DNA of 64,000 bases from Pelodera strongyloides. Taxonomy: Eukaryota; Nematoda; Chromadorea; Rhabditida; Rhabditidae. The notes under the pieces were generated by a model, which saw only the letters and a list, made by a program, of their open reading frames with translations, was not told the DNA's origin and did not search any database. Both the position numbers and the translations under genes were made by a program. The stretch covers positions 248,001 through 312,000 of the forward strand of contig JAANDG010000083.1 in the NCBI GenBank assembly GCA_036852015.1, written 5' to 3'. Within the stretch, counting starts at the first letter, position 1. Every line of letters starts with the position of its first letter. Shown here piece after piece: positions 46,147 to 58,200 of this stretch.

Positions 46147-46679
46147 ACTAAGTATTACTTCAGGTTCCAAAGTTGTGACGTTTCGGTGCGCGTGCGACGG
46201 CTGACATTGTACTACAACTTACAAAAACACTACTACCAAAAAAACGTGCGCGATTCTTTTTTCACGTTTCGTAATAAATGTTATGTAGTTATGTTATGTT
46301 ATCTGGTGAACTCGCAGGCACTTCTTCGTATTTCGATAAGCCTACGCCAGCTTCCCGCCGGTAACTAATTGCGAGCGAGATGCTCGCTGCGCGCTACCCG
46401 ACCGAGTTTCATCGCTGCAATTGCTACAGTAAGTTCACGCACAAGTCTCCATAATCTCAATATGCAAACGTCTACCATTTTCTGTTATTTTCTTTTTCTC
46501 AGTTATCACAGTTACATTTCTACAAAAAAACACGAATTCCCTAGTTTCTTACGGTAGTTTCTTTATTTTCACAACAATTTATGGCATGTCTCTTCCTTCT
46601 GTTCTTCTGTAAAACTTCAGGTCTTTGCTATTATCATCATAGTCGATTAGGTCCAACTTCTACTTATTTTCTACATCTA

Positions 46680-46765
46680 TGTTAGCGCCGGTCGCAAGCT
46701 ATGTTAGCGCCGCTCGCATACTATGATGGCGCCGGTCGTAAGCTATGTTAGCGCCGCTCGCTAAC
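46680..46765. repeat. 27-bp minisatellite, about 3 units
   Basis: GCTATGTTAGCGCCGGTCGC / GCTATGTTAGCGCCGCTCGC alternate in direct succession. Confidence 0.85.
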
Positions 46766-46866
46766 AAAGGAACTCTCTATAATTCAAACGTCCACAATTC
46801 CTGACATATTAACTTTCATAGTTTTGTTGAGATACGATCCATTCATTATACGAGAAGTTTATAGAT

Positions 46867-46913
46867 AGTCAAGGTAGATCAAAGTCGTAAATGCTCGAAG
46901 ATCTACCTTGACT
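46867..46913. repeat. 14-bp inverted repeat with 19-nt loop
   Basis: AGTCAAGGTAGATC and its exact complement, in intergenic DNA. The stem is short for a miRNA precursor. Confidence 0.7.
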
Positions 46914-47136
46914 TTCATAATTTTCATCACAATCGATCATAGAAAGGCAAAATGAGTCAAGCTCCTTTTTTCCGTCGTCATTCAATACGCACAGTCAGCC
47001 TCTCGGGGACAGCTCTGCAAATTTGAACGAGGAGTTTTTGTTTTTGGGGAGCAACACCCTGATGATGAGGAGTGTGACGGCTTATAGACAGAAAGGGATC
47101 TCCCTCCCTCCCTCTCCTCTCTCTCTCTCTCTTTGC

Positions 47137-47169
<33 letters not shown>

Positions 47170-47487
47170 CTTCTCTCTTTCTCTCCATTCCATGGATCAT
47201 CCTCCTCCAAACCTCTTATCTACCACCTAGCATCGTTCTTTTCTCCACTGTGTTCCAAGTGAAACTTTTTTAAGATCACCAATCCTCCCTCACTATTTCA
47301 GCGAAGATCGTTTTAATGAATTGTATCAATATATTTTTTTTGGAATCCTCGACTTTTTATGTTATCGCTTGGAAACTATTTTATATATATATATATATAT
47401 ATATATTGTAGCGGCGAGTCCGCTCGTTTCTGTTGTGTTCCGCGTAACCATGAGAAGGCTTGGTTCGAGACCACAGTACATCCGAGA

Positions 47488-47562
47488 CGCCTTAGCCTTA
47501 GCCTAACATAAGCCTAGGCCTATTCCTAAGTGAACTCCTAAGTCTAAGTCTAAACCTAAGTA
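47488..47562. repeat. Degenerate telomere-type repeats
   Basis: GCCTTAGCCTTAGCCTAACA followed by AAGCCTAGGCCT and CTAAGTCTAAGTCTAAACC: hexamer spacing kept, with substitutions. Confidence 0.65.
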
Positions 47563-48686
47563 AGCAATACCAATCAATATCGTTCCTGAAAACTTCTTTT
47601 CCCAGTTGTTTCGTAATAGTTTTCCGTACACCATTCATACTTATGTCATCCATATTTTGCCAGCAGTCTCTGGACTCTCCGAGGATAACCTTTGCTAATC
47701 ATGATCCTTCCGATGTTCTCTCTCTGGGTCTCTTCTGGTCACTGTGATAGAAGCTACCCTCTTTATCTATTCTCTATCTGGGTCTCTCTGTCCCATTGTA
47801 TCAGAAGATACCCTCTCCTGATCCTCTAACTGATATCTTTTTACTTGTTCTGTGCTTCTCTTTTACACATTTTTGCGTCAAACCGCCAATTGTGCCCTTC
47901 GGCGTGAGAATCAATCAATTGAAATGGTCGAATAAAAGTCAAAAAAGAGATAAACAGAGGGTGAATTGGACAAGTGCCGACACTAGTTGACACATTTTCA
48001 TGACACACCCTTAGTGAGGCCCGAAACCGCGTGCCAATAAAGGGTATCTGTTAAGTTTAATGTTTAAGGGGTTTGTGGCCGTTCGTTGTTGACAATCGGG
48101 TCGGAATTTTATGTAAAGCGTTAGATCAACGCTTGTGGATAGCTTCATTATATTGATTCTGGTGATCATGACTGACCTATGACATTTGTGCATGTGATTG
48201 CGGTTGTCCAGGTCCAGCATACGTTCCGCGAACCACCTGCTATACATCTTTAAAGGATCGCAGTCCCTACAAATTCGTATTTTTTATTCGCTTTTCATTA
48301 AATATTCAAATATGTGAAGAAAACTACGATTCCAGCACCAAAGTACAGCAAAAGAAACTCAAGGAGAGAAATCCCTGTGTATGAGTTTTACTAGTATACC
48401 GCAGTTTATAATTGCCCGTATAGAGTTTCATAATAAATACCCTGCAGTGATAAACCACGCCCCAGGTGTAACACTACAGGCTGTTCACTCTCCAAGTACC
48501 CCTGGCAATTGCATATATGCACCAGCGACGGTCATTTACCAAAACCCATTTTCATTGATTTCTCTCCCTGAGTTCGCTTTTATGTGGCTTTTTACTGGCT
48601 GCATATTGTTTTATAAATCTTCCTGCATCTAATAAAAATCGAATAAAAAAGTTGAATTTGAAGTGACTGCCTTCCTTTAACCTTGT

Positions 48687-48867
48687 TTTAAAGCGAAATA
48701 TCGGCCGTTTTTTGAAGCGCATCGTGTACCCCAGCATTCTTATGTAGGTTATGCAAATGACCATAAATTAGAATCAAAAATTGAGCGAGGTTCGCAAATT
48801 GGCATAAAAAACATAAGAATTCAGTTGTCCACGATGCGCTTCAATAACCGGCCGGCATTTCGCTTTG
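48687..48867. mobile_element. MITE family A copy, about 180 bp
   Basis: TTTAAAGCGAAATATCGGCC at the left and ACCGGCCGGCATTTCGCTTT at the right; GGTTATGCAAATGACCATAA inside. It lies about 100 bp upstream of the next gene's start, so it could sit in its promoter. Confidence 0.88.
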
Positions 48868-48970
48868 ATCCTTTTTACGTACGTGGCAATAATAATGCAC
48901 CTTTCAGTTATATTCTCCAAACTTTGCTCAATATTTAAAGTGTATCGGATGTCCTTAAAAGAATACAGTC

Positions 48971-49447
48971 ATGCTGGACGACAACGAAGAGAAAGGTGAA
49001 TTTAATTTAATTTAATTTTAATTGTATTTATTTTTACTCTTTTGTTTTTCACTCTTTAATTTTAATTTTAATACTTCTTGTTACAATATTTTGTTATGCA
49101 AAGAAAATATTATTTTGTACTTTATTGCTAGTTATGCTCATTTGATCCTCTTTCCTTTCGCTTGTCATTCATTTTTTCATGAGCATAACCTTGTCATTTG
49201 TTTTGACAAATATCCCCTCTGAATTCTGAGCTTCATGATTTCGCTTTCATTATTGAAATTGTAATCGAACAGCTCACTAGTAATTCACTGATCCCGCTAC
49301 TTTTTTCCTTCGATCGGCCTGTACTCTATAACTATAGGTTCATTTTTTCCTTTTTTCTTTGTACGTTTCAGAAGCAACATATATAACTTCAGTAAACGAA
49401 ATGTATTTTGTTAGAGGTTTCGTGTGCTGTCAAGTCGTGTCAACTCC

Positions 49448-49480
<33 letters not shown>

Positions 49481-52165
49481 TAGAGATTGAGAGAGAGAGA
49501 CGTTCAATGATCGTGACATCGTTACTACCTATTATTTTCTTTGAATATTAACGAGGCGAAGTTTCACTGCAACACAAAAAAAAGGACTTTTTCGGTGAAA
49601 ACCATTTGGTGACTGGCAACATATAGTTTTTCTGTGATCTGGGCATTATTCCGTTCTTCGGTGTAGTTCGTGTTTATCGCCTCTCCGGACGACGAGCTCT
49701 TTTCAGAGTCGATTACGATCTAAACATTCAAACATTTAAATTGTATACAAATACATCCCTCAATATCTCTTTCCATTTCCTCACCCGCGTCATAGCGGCC
49801 ACTTTGGCAAGTAAAAACGACAGTAATCGAGATATTTACGAGGCGAAGTTTGACTGCAACACATGGCTCAATTTCTGCGGCTGTTAGCTGTTAGTTCTAT
49901 TTCTCATTGTGAATACTATATCTAGGACCCTAGTTGTTTAAGGGATTATTTTCTATTTTTATTTACACTGAAATAGTATCTGGTACATCACACTTCTCTC
50001 TCTCTCTCGCATAAACTCTAGTTTTTGGGTTCAGTTGGGCGCTTTTTGCCACATATAAAATGTTACAGTCGTAATTTTTATCTGAACGCGACCAATTTAT
50101 ATCAACATTTAAAGTGATAAACTTGATTATTATAATAGTGGTCAATCAATCAATAAATAAACAAATTTCACGTACAAGACCCAGCATCTATTTTTTCACC
50201 TATCTGACCCGTTCCTGTTCAAGAGTGTAATTATTTACTTGTTAGTAGAACACATACGTTCTCATAACGAATGAGGGGCGAAAAAGAGTTCTTAAACAGC
50301 TGGTCAGAGAAGTTCTCCATCTTTTACTAAAGGAGCCGAAAACAAAACAGAGATGTGCATAACAAAGCACAAAACGAGCTGCTGAGGTAGTTTTTACCAA
50401 TGAAGAAAACATTGAGATGCCATATTCACCACTCAATTCCCCATGGGGAATTCCCCGTCTTTTTCTCCGCGTGTCTCATAGTAGAATGCTATTTTCTGTC
50501 CCCAGGGACTATTTCCCCGATGGAAACGGAGTAGTGAATATGGCCTCAGGCTAACTTACTACTGGGACAGGCCTACGGAAAAAAAGTTAAACCAGTAAAT
50601 CGTTCGCTTTTTGAAACGTTTGCTGGATAACTTCGTTCCCATGTACGGCTTATGTAAAGTGATCTCGAATTGAGCTCGTTTTTTATTCTAATGATATACA
50701 TTTGCATATGGTGCATGGAGTTTCAGTTAAACAAAAATCCGTTTCAAAAACCGGATGTTATACTGCGTTAAGATCTATCCACCGTATCTAATTTCAAATC
50801 ATCGAATATGGTAGCTGTCACCTGCTCACAATCAGCTCGTGATTTTCACATCGTTTTTAGCGGTGATGCACACCCAAAAATTATCTCTCTCGAGGCTGGT
50901 TTAGGGTCCCTATCGCGGAGTTAAATTTTTATGAAACCTCATACCACACCTATCAGTTCTCCCTACCCTACCCTCCCTAAGAGCCCCTAGATATTATACC
51001 TAGACAAAAGATTCTTGAATCTTGTGTACGTTCAAGGGAATTCCATGACTAAGCACATGTCAATCGATCGTGAATATGATATGCTGAAAATAGATACTTG
51101 AGTTACAATTCACTCATTTCACAGGTAGACTTTAGCCGTTCAATAATATCCTCTCTTTGCTCTCTCTCTCTCTCTCTCTCTCCCTCTCTATCCCTTTCCC
51201 GTTTTTTTCTTTCCGTCTGACCGTATAATATCGAATTTCGTCATAACTGAACACATAGCTATTAGCATAGCACAAATTGCAGTAATGATAGAAATCGGCC
51301 CTTAATGTACATAATTTGCGAGTCATCATTGCGCTGGGGCCATGCTAATCTTTTCTTTATTCTTCCAATCTTAGTATATGCTCATAAATAACCCATTCTT
51401 GTTATGGCCCTTTTGAAATCGAGCCCCACCTGTGCACCATATTGGCCGGTGCCCGGGTGCCTGATTTTGGCCGCGCGCACGCGTGGTGTATTAAAGCGAT
51501 ATAGCAGCCGATTTTTGATACGTATCCTGGAAAGCTGTATTCCCATTCCCACACAACCGGCCGTTATACCGCTTTGGTAAAGTTAAATATGCAAATTTCA
51601 GATACCCGTGCATCGCCCTTCACACTGGACAACATCAAGCTGCTATGGAGGACGGCTTTGAGAAAGAAGAGTAAGCCTTTTTTATTTTTTTTTTTGCTCT
51701 TTTTTGCAGTCGTATATTTCTTTTGCAGCTTTTGCTCATACTTGTTATTTTGTTGTTCTATTAATGTTTGAATTCCACTTCAACTTCCGAATCTCATTCA
51801 ATCTCTCTCTCTCTCTCTCCTGTCTTTCTCTCTCTTTCCCTCTCTCTCTCTTTTTATCTCTGTCCGGCATCTCCCTGTCTCTCTATCTCTTTTCATTTAT
51901 CTCTCTCTCTCTCCCTCTCTCTCTCTCTATTCCTCATGATGCCATCTTTCGGATTGATGTGGGGGTACTGTGTTTGCTAAACACTCATCTCATCCCCCCT
52001 TACCACAGTAGACAGTAAGCCATCGCGCATCTTTCCTCGTCCTATAGCTTGCAGATGAAATCATTCTAAATATTATTTTTAATTCGACTGTGTTCATATA
52101 ACTACAGTGTAGTTTTTGGGCAGCTCACGTCCCTCGTGCTATCTTTCTCTGTCTCTCTCTGTCTC

Positions 52166-52213
<48 letters not shown>

Positions 52214-55200
52214 GTCACTGTGTCACCTTTATTATGTGCATAGGCATACTGTATATTATTATAACTTATAACGACTTACATCTATGTTAACTGTGATATT
52301 GTTGACTTACATCTATGTTAGTTGTAATATTGTTGGATACATTTGTGAGTCTCCCCTAATGATGCTTTGTATGTAATATATAAACTGCGCTTCCAGTATT
52401 ACCCATATCACCTTATTTATTACATTCTGCAGATTGTTGTAATGATAATCAAGAGAGAGAGAGAGAGAGAGAGAGAGAGCCAAAGAAAAAGATGATGTAG
52501 AGACAGATGGATATAGACGGAAGAATTCGAGAGACTGGTTATAGTGAGAGAGATAAACTCATAAACTCCCTGATAACATGCTAAGTAATTGCAATGGTTA
52601 AAGCGGTATGGCACGTCGTTCGTGCAACGGATTCTGGACTGCTTCCATATGTATTATATGCAAATTATGCTTGATTCCGCTGGAAATGAACATAGGAGCA
52701 CCGAAGTTTGTACATAATGCACGAGAGTGCCGTTGTCTAGTATTTGAGAAACCACGTGATAATGACTTTAATGACAACATTTTTTTGGTGCGGTCACCCC
52801 CCCCACAGGGGGGTTGCAAAATACGCAGCTAGATAAACATGTTTGCAAAGAATATCGAAAAAAACGTAGAAAACTTCCCAGCGACTGTATAATATAATGC
52901 TATAAAATGGTATAGCTATCTAGTATCCAATGCTAGTTCCTCCTGCTCACCTTTTTACTTACAACTCTATTTAAAGCGAAATGCTAGCCCCTTTGGAAAA
53001 TTTGCATATGATAAGCAAATCCTATGTATCCTATGCTAATTTTGTACGATCGTCCACGGCAATCGTACAAAATTAGCATAGGATACATAGGACTTGCTTA
53101 TCATATGCAAATTTTCTAAAGGGGCTAGCATTTCGCTTTAATGTATCTTTTACCGTATTCGCATTTTACCCAATCACACACCAGCGGAGAACTTTGAAGT
53201 GCTGTTTTTCTAAACCTTTCTTTAGTCCTCCACTATTTTGTGAAAACTTTTTTTTCAATCCACCCATGAGCACATGAGTGTTTCGAAGGTGTGACTTGAT
53301 GTGATGAAACGTCGATGGCGTGATCAGGTCTGCAAGTGTTAGAGCCAGGTTTAAGACCAACCTACGACCCAGGGCCACAGACCAAGACTCAGACCTCAGA
53401 CCCACTCAAGAAGGCCGAAGGCCCATCCACTCCGCACCCACTCTAAAGCCCTAGAGAGCAGTCCTTCACGCTCAAACCATTAGAATTTTTTTGAGAAGTG
53501 ATGGGAAGAACAGAAAGGAAGCACATAGTAACTGTGCGTTTTTGATAAGATATATCCCATCTTTGTGAAGTTTGTTCCGATTTTTTTAAAGGAATCTAAC
53601 TGGCGGTATTTGAAACGAAATTTTAGACAATAGCAGTTGCATGCAAATGAATTCGACTAAAAAGCGTGCAGTACCGCGCTGTTTGGCACTTCACGGTAAT
53701 TCAGCATGCAATCACATCCGTTTTAAAAACCGGGTTTACACCGCTTTAAGCGCGATAATCATAGGATTAGGTAAGCATAAGATGAAAAGGGTAGACTTCT
53801 TTCTTAGAGGTACCGCAGTAAAGTTGAAGATCCTAAACCCTATATTTGATGCAAGTTCCCACTGATTTTTGAGCCATGAGTGAGTTTTCCGAAGCGGTAT
53901 GGCGCGTGATTCGTACTGGAATGCGTGGCAGTGTTATCCACAGTTCGGTTCGCAAAACCACGTACCATACCCACTTTAAACTTTAAATTATATCCAGCAG
54001 TAGCTCACCAAGTCAATAAATATCAAAAACAATGTTTACTAATTCCTTACTTATTCGATTCCAGAAATGCTATATTTTTCCTTCATCCCCAGAAGATTTG
54101 TAATTCTAAAAAAATTTTTTATTCCTCCTAGAAATGTCTGCTTCCGAAACCCTTAAATTACAGACGAAACATGAAAAATGTCAATCTTGCGCTTACGAAA
54201 AATGCGAAAATGCCGTAGATAAATAAATATCCATTCGTCGGAAAGCTTCATTTATTTCGGCGCGAAGATATGCATTTACAAAAGGAAAATACTGAGAAAA
54301 ACGAAAAAAAAAGAAGGAAAGAAGCGCGATTTCGGCACCTAAATTAGGAACGCTGAGATATATGTGTATCACATCCTTCTCTACTTAGTGTATTATTTTA
54401 CAACTGAAGCATATATTTTGTTGGCGACATTTCTCTTTATTTTATTTAATACTTCATGCCTCATAACTCATCTTTTTTTAAAGACAGAAGGTAATACATC
54501 AAGCAGTATAAATGTCATGTCTAACAACTTTCCAAAACTAATATACATGTGCTAGTCTAATTCACGGATAAAATTCGCACTGACGCTGTTCGCGGCGTGC
54601 GGAAGTGTTGCAATCCCAATCGGCGCATCTAAGTGGCGCACGTTTGTCGCGCTCGATTGCGCCGCAGGACGTAATTTGTCGTCTATTGGAATTGTAAGCC
54701 GCCCTACTCGCACCCGCGGCGCACTCGCCGCGCGGCCAATCCGCATCCTAGGTGTTCGCTCGCAGAGCGGCGATTGTGCGAAGACGCGTTGATTTGCATA
54801 AACTCCTTTTTATTCTTTGCAGTCTTTGTTTATGGGGTCTAGATGTATGGCAAAAACAGCGCATTTTGCTTCCACGTATCACATGTGCATCTCGTGTATG
54901 AGTTTGCATACACCTTTGAAAGTTAGAAAATACACCATTGATAATACTAGAGGAGGCGAAAATGCACAGTTTATGCACGCTCAAAAAAAATAGTCCTGTG
55001 GCTACCGCCGCGGGACTATTTTTTGGCGGTCTGTAGATGTTCTCGTGTAGTGCCAATCTACGGTAATTAAAGCCATACTTGGAATCAAAATCCGGCATAC
55101 ATCGAGACGCCATCAGTGTGGCCTAATTAGCATACGTATGGTGCTCAATTGCTACCTCTTCAGCCATACTTAGCCTCCTCGCAGGCTTCATGTGGGCCTC

Positions 55201-58200
55201 AATTTGTACATAATGATCCAATTGCCTAATTAGCACAACTCGTCCTTGCAGGTTTATCCGAAGGCAACCTGCCCACCTTCCCACCCGAGGAGTCATCCAG
55301 TGAGCAAGTGCTCAGAGAGTTCGAGGAAGAGATGGCCGCCCTACAGAGCAAGGTGGACGAGATCGATAAGACGAACGAGGAGAATGTGAGTTACTGATTT
55401 ATTGACTGCCCAATGTATTGATCTATTGTTCTATTGATCTATTGATATATTGATAAATGTATTAATTTATTGATCGAACCATTTGTTTGTTGATTTTGAC
55501 CGTTGCTACAAAGTGGTGCGGTGCGTGGTTTTGAACAGTTTTAGACAGCTTTACAGACCGCGGACAATATCACTTTAAAATATTAGCTAGGCGCCACTTT
55601 ACTTTGACTTTGAAATGTTAGGTTCGTGTAATTTTATATATGAATATAGGGATTATAGAATATAGAGGTGAATTCAGAAAGGTAGGATAAAGTTGTGAAT
55701 CTTGCAGCCAACGCACCGTTCCGCGCTACCCGGAAGACCTCGGTCACATTCTCCTAATGTAAATTATTGATTAGTTAGAGGGCAATTAGCAATTGTACAG
55801 TAATCTCATTATCTCATTAGGCAATTAGACTAGAGTACTAATTACACTAGCCCTTTCTGATTAACCTGCAAAGCTAATTGTATTAGAGGCTGACCTTGGT
55901 TTTTTTTTGAGTTGCTTTATTGACTGCGCTTACCACATTTTGTATTTTGTGAAACGTATGCTGAATAACTAAATATATTACCGTACATTACAAGCAAATT
56001 GTGTTCCTGCGTCGAAAACGCAAAGAAGGGAACACAAAATTTACATATAATAGATTGGAATTGAGTTATCTAGCATACGTTTCAGCAACCACGTGCATAT
56101 CAGCATATCGCATTAAACATGTTTCAGATCTCGCGGCGATCATCTTCTCTGCGCGCTTCAGTGCGGCGCAGTCATCGCACCTCATCAGCTATCGATGCCA
56201 TGTCTACCGGAGAAAATGGGGACCTACATCTAATTACAAAGGTTAGCTTCTTTAATTATCTTTTGTCTAATTAGAAATGTTAGCTTCTGAAAGTGTCTTT
56301 TTCTCCAGCTAGTTGCAATTATCTTTTGCACGTATGACAATTAAAATGCCATTTTCGCACTTCAAGAGCGAGTCCTTTTATGTTTACTGTATTCAAAGTT
56401 CAAAGCAAAGCCCACAACTTGTTCCGCAGGATACCTGAGCTCAATTCTTCTTCTTAGTTAGCTTAAACTTAAACGATCTAAAAAATAATTCAAGGCCTTT
56501 CGCGAATGGCGAGAGCGTTGGGAGAAACGAGTAAGGAAAATATAGTTAGGAAGTTTAGTATGGAGTTCGTAGTGTGATTTATAGTAAGCATATAGTGGTA
56601 GTAACATGCAGTTTGATGTTTGATAGAGATTTCTAACATAAATGCCTGATAATGTGAATTATGCATACACGATAGTTCTTGTTATCGTTAGATAATTTTT
56701 TTCTTTATTTTTAGTTTCGGTGCAAAAAAAGATAAAGATAAAGACAAAGTGTACCAGGTTATATTAATCAAATCCGCAGTGACGGTGCACGGGGTTTCCT
56801 CCTGTCAAGTTCATTTCTGAAGCCGGAAAAACTTCCCGCAGGCCAATTTTTCCGGGAATCCGATTCAACTCCGCCAGTTTAACCAGCTACCAACTTTACA
56901 CCTTTGGTCGGGTGGGGAGGTTCCGGGCCGGATTCGAACCAACGACCGGTGGTGTGAGCCAAGGCAGTTGCCACTGCACCACCGCACACTTGGTGACCAG
57001 TTGCTGACGGTCACCAAGAGGTCACGAGTGGTTCCCCCTGTTGTCTATGTAATTGAGCTTTTCAGCGTCGTCCACCCATTGATCCGTCACAGCTTTTTAA
57101 AAAGGTTTCAAAATGACAAAAGTGACCATTTTTGGGAATTTCTACCCGGGGAACTTAACTTCTAAATCTATCTCTCTATCTTGGCTATATATGGCGATCC
57201 ATTCAATTACCCTACTATCGCCATGAAGCAAATGAATACTAATTCTTCTAAGGTGGTATGACGTATGACACGGTGGTTTTGAAAAATATGCTGGGCAGGG
57301 ACAGGTAATCAGTCTCTCCTGAAGCTCCCGGCTCATTTACGTCTCTGCGCGCTTTGGGTTACTGTAGTTAGTGCCTATTATTTAAAGGTGTATGCGCGGA
57401 ATTTTACTTGTTCTACCGCTCTGTTTTGCTCGTTTGTCGTATTTTCTACTCTTTTGCCCAAACCTTTTTTTATTACTAGTATTATTTGCTTATTTTCTGT
57501 TGTGTTACGTTACACTTAAGACTTTATTGTCAGTTGTGGTTTGCGCGGCATGCGCGGCATTATTTTTTTCAGGGAAGCCAAAGTTTTGTTTTGGATGATT
57601 GGGAATTTTTCAGTGAGGTATAAATTGTAACAAATTCTATACAAACATATTAATGTTACAATCCCATCAAATTCAAATAAAGTGCTGCTTATTTGCCATT
57701 AATTGCGAATAATCAATGCATTGCCAAAAAAAACTTTATTAATTTAGCTACCCATACCATCATTATGAATAACCGATGGTTGCAAACACTTTATTAATTG
57801 TAACTATCTAACCGTTGGTTACCTCAAACGGTCAAAAACTAATTAAAGAAAACTAAGCAACTTTCAAAGTGTTATGCACAAAGCTATGAACAAAACTAAC
57901 TATGAAACTGTACTCGGCAATAAGAACTACGAAATGGGCCATAAACAAGTGACCAACTAAGATAAAGATGCTTGTACTTAATAAAAAGACTGCTGAAATG
58001 AACAAACCAACAAACAAAATCACGGTGAAACATAACAAGTAAACAATTGTCGTGATTTAAATTCACTATTTAATTAGCTTTTCGCCTATACTATTATAGG
58101 CGTTCAGAACTCGACGTTGATTAATTCATCCTCGTTGTCGTTTTCAATAGGCTGCAGCACCTGAGTGTCCCGGAACATCTGGACCTTTTCAGAAGTCGCT

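Larger units (their letters stand above)
39318..48970. other. 9.6-kb divergent intergenic region with no convincing gene
   Basis: Consists of MITEs (40352-40534, 42355-42517, 42611-42780, 45944-46146, 48687-48867), GA/CT tracts (40785-40890, 41045-41360, 43140-43265, 43655-43760, 47095-47190), a degenerate triple repeat (44455-44760), a 27-bp minisatellite (46680-46765) and AT-rich unique DNA. One frame, 42821-43048 (MAAQRRQDPRCKNT...), ends at a CCAATAAAG context, but shows no splice partner or family and is not called as a gene. Confidence 0.6.

Noticed and set aside
46867..46913. miRNA precursor
   Set aside because: The stem is only 14 bp of perfect pairing and I see no second paired segment at precursor length.
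54547..54780. GC-rich open frame (minus strand, Arg/Ala-rich)
   Set aside because: Base composition alone opens the frame; it lies in an intron next to an inverted repeat and lacks splice signals.
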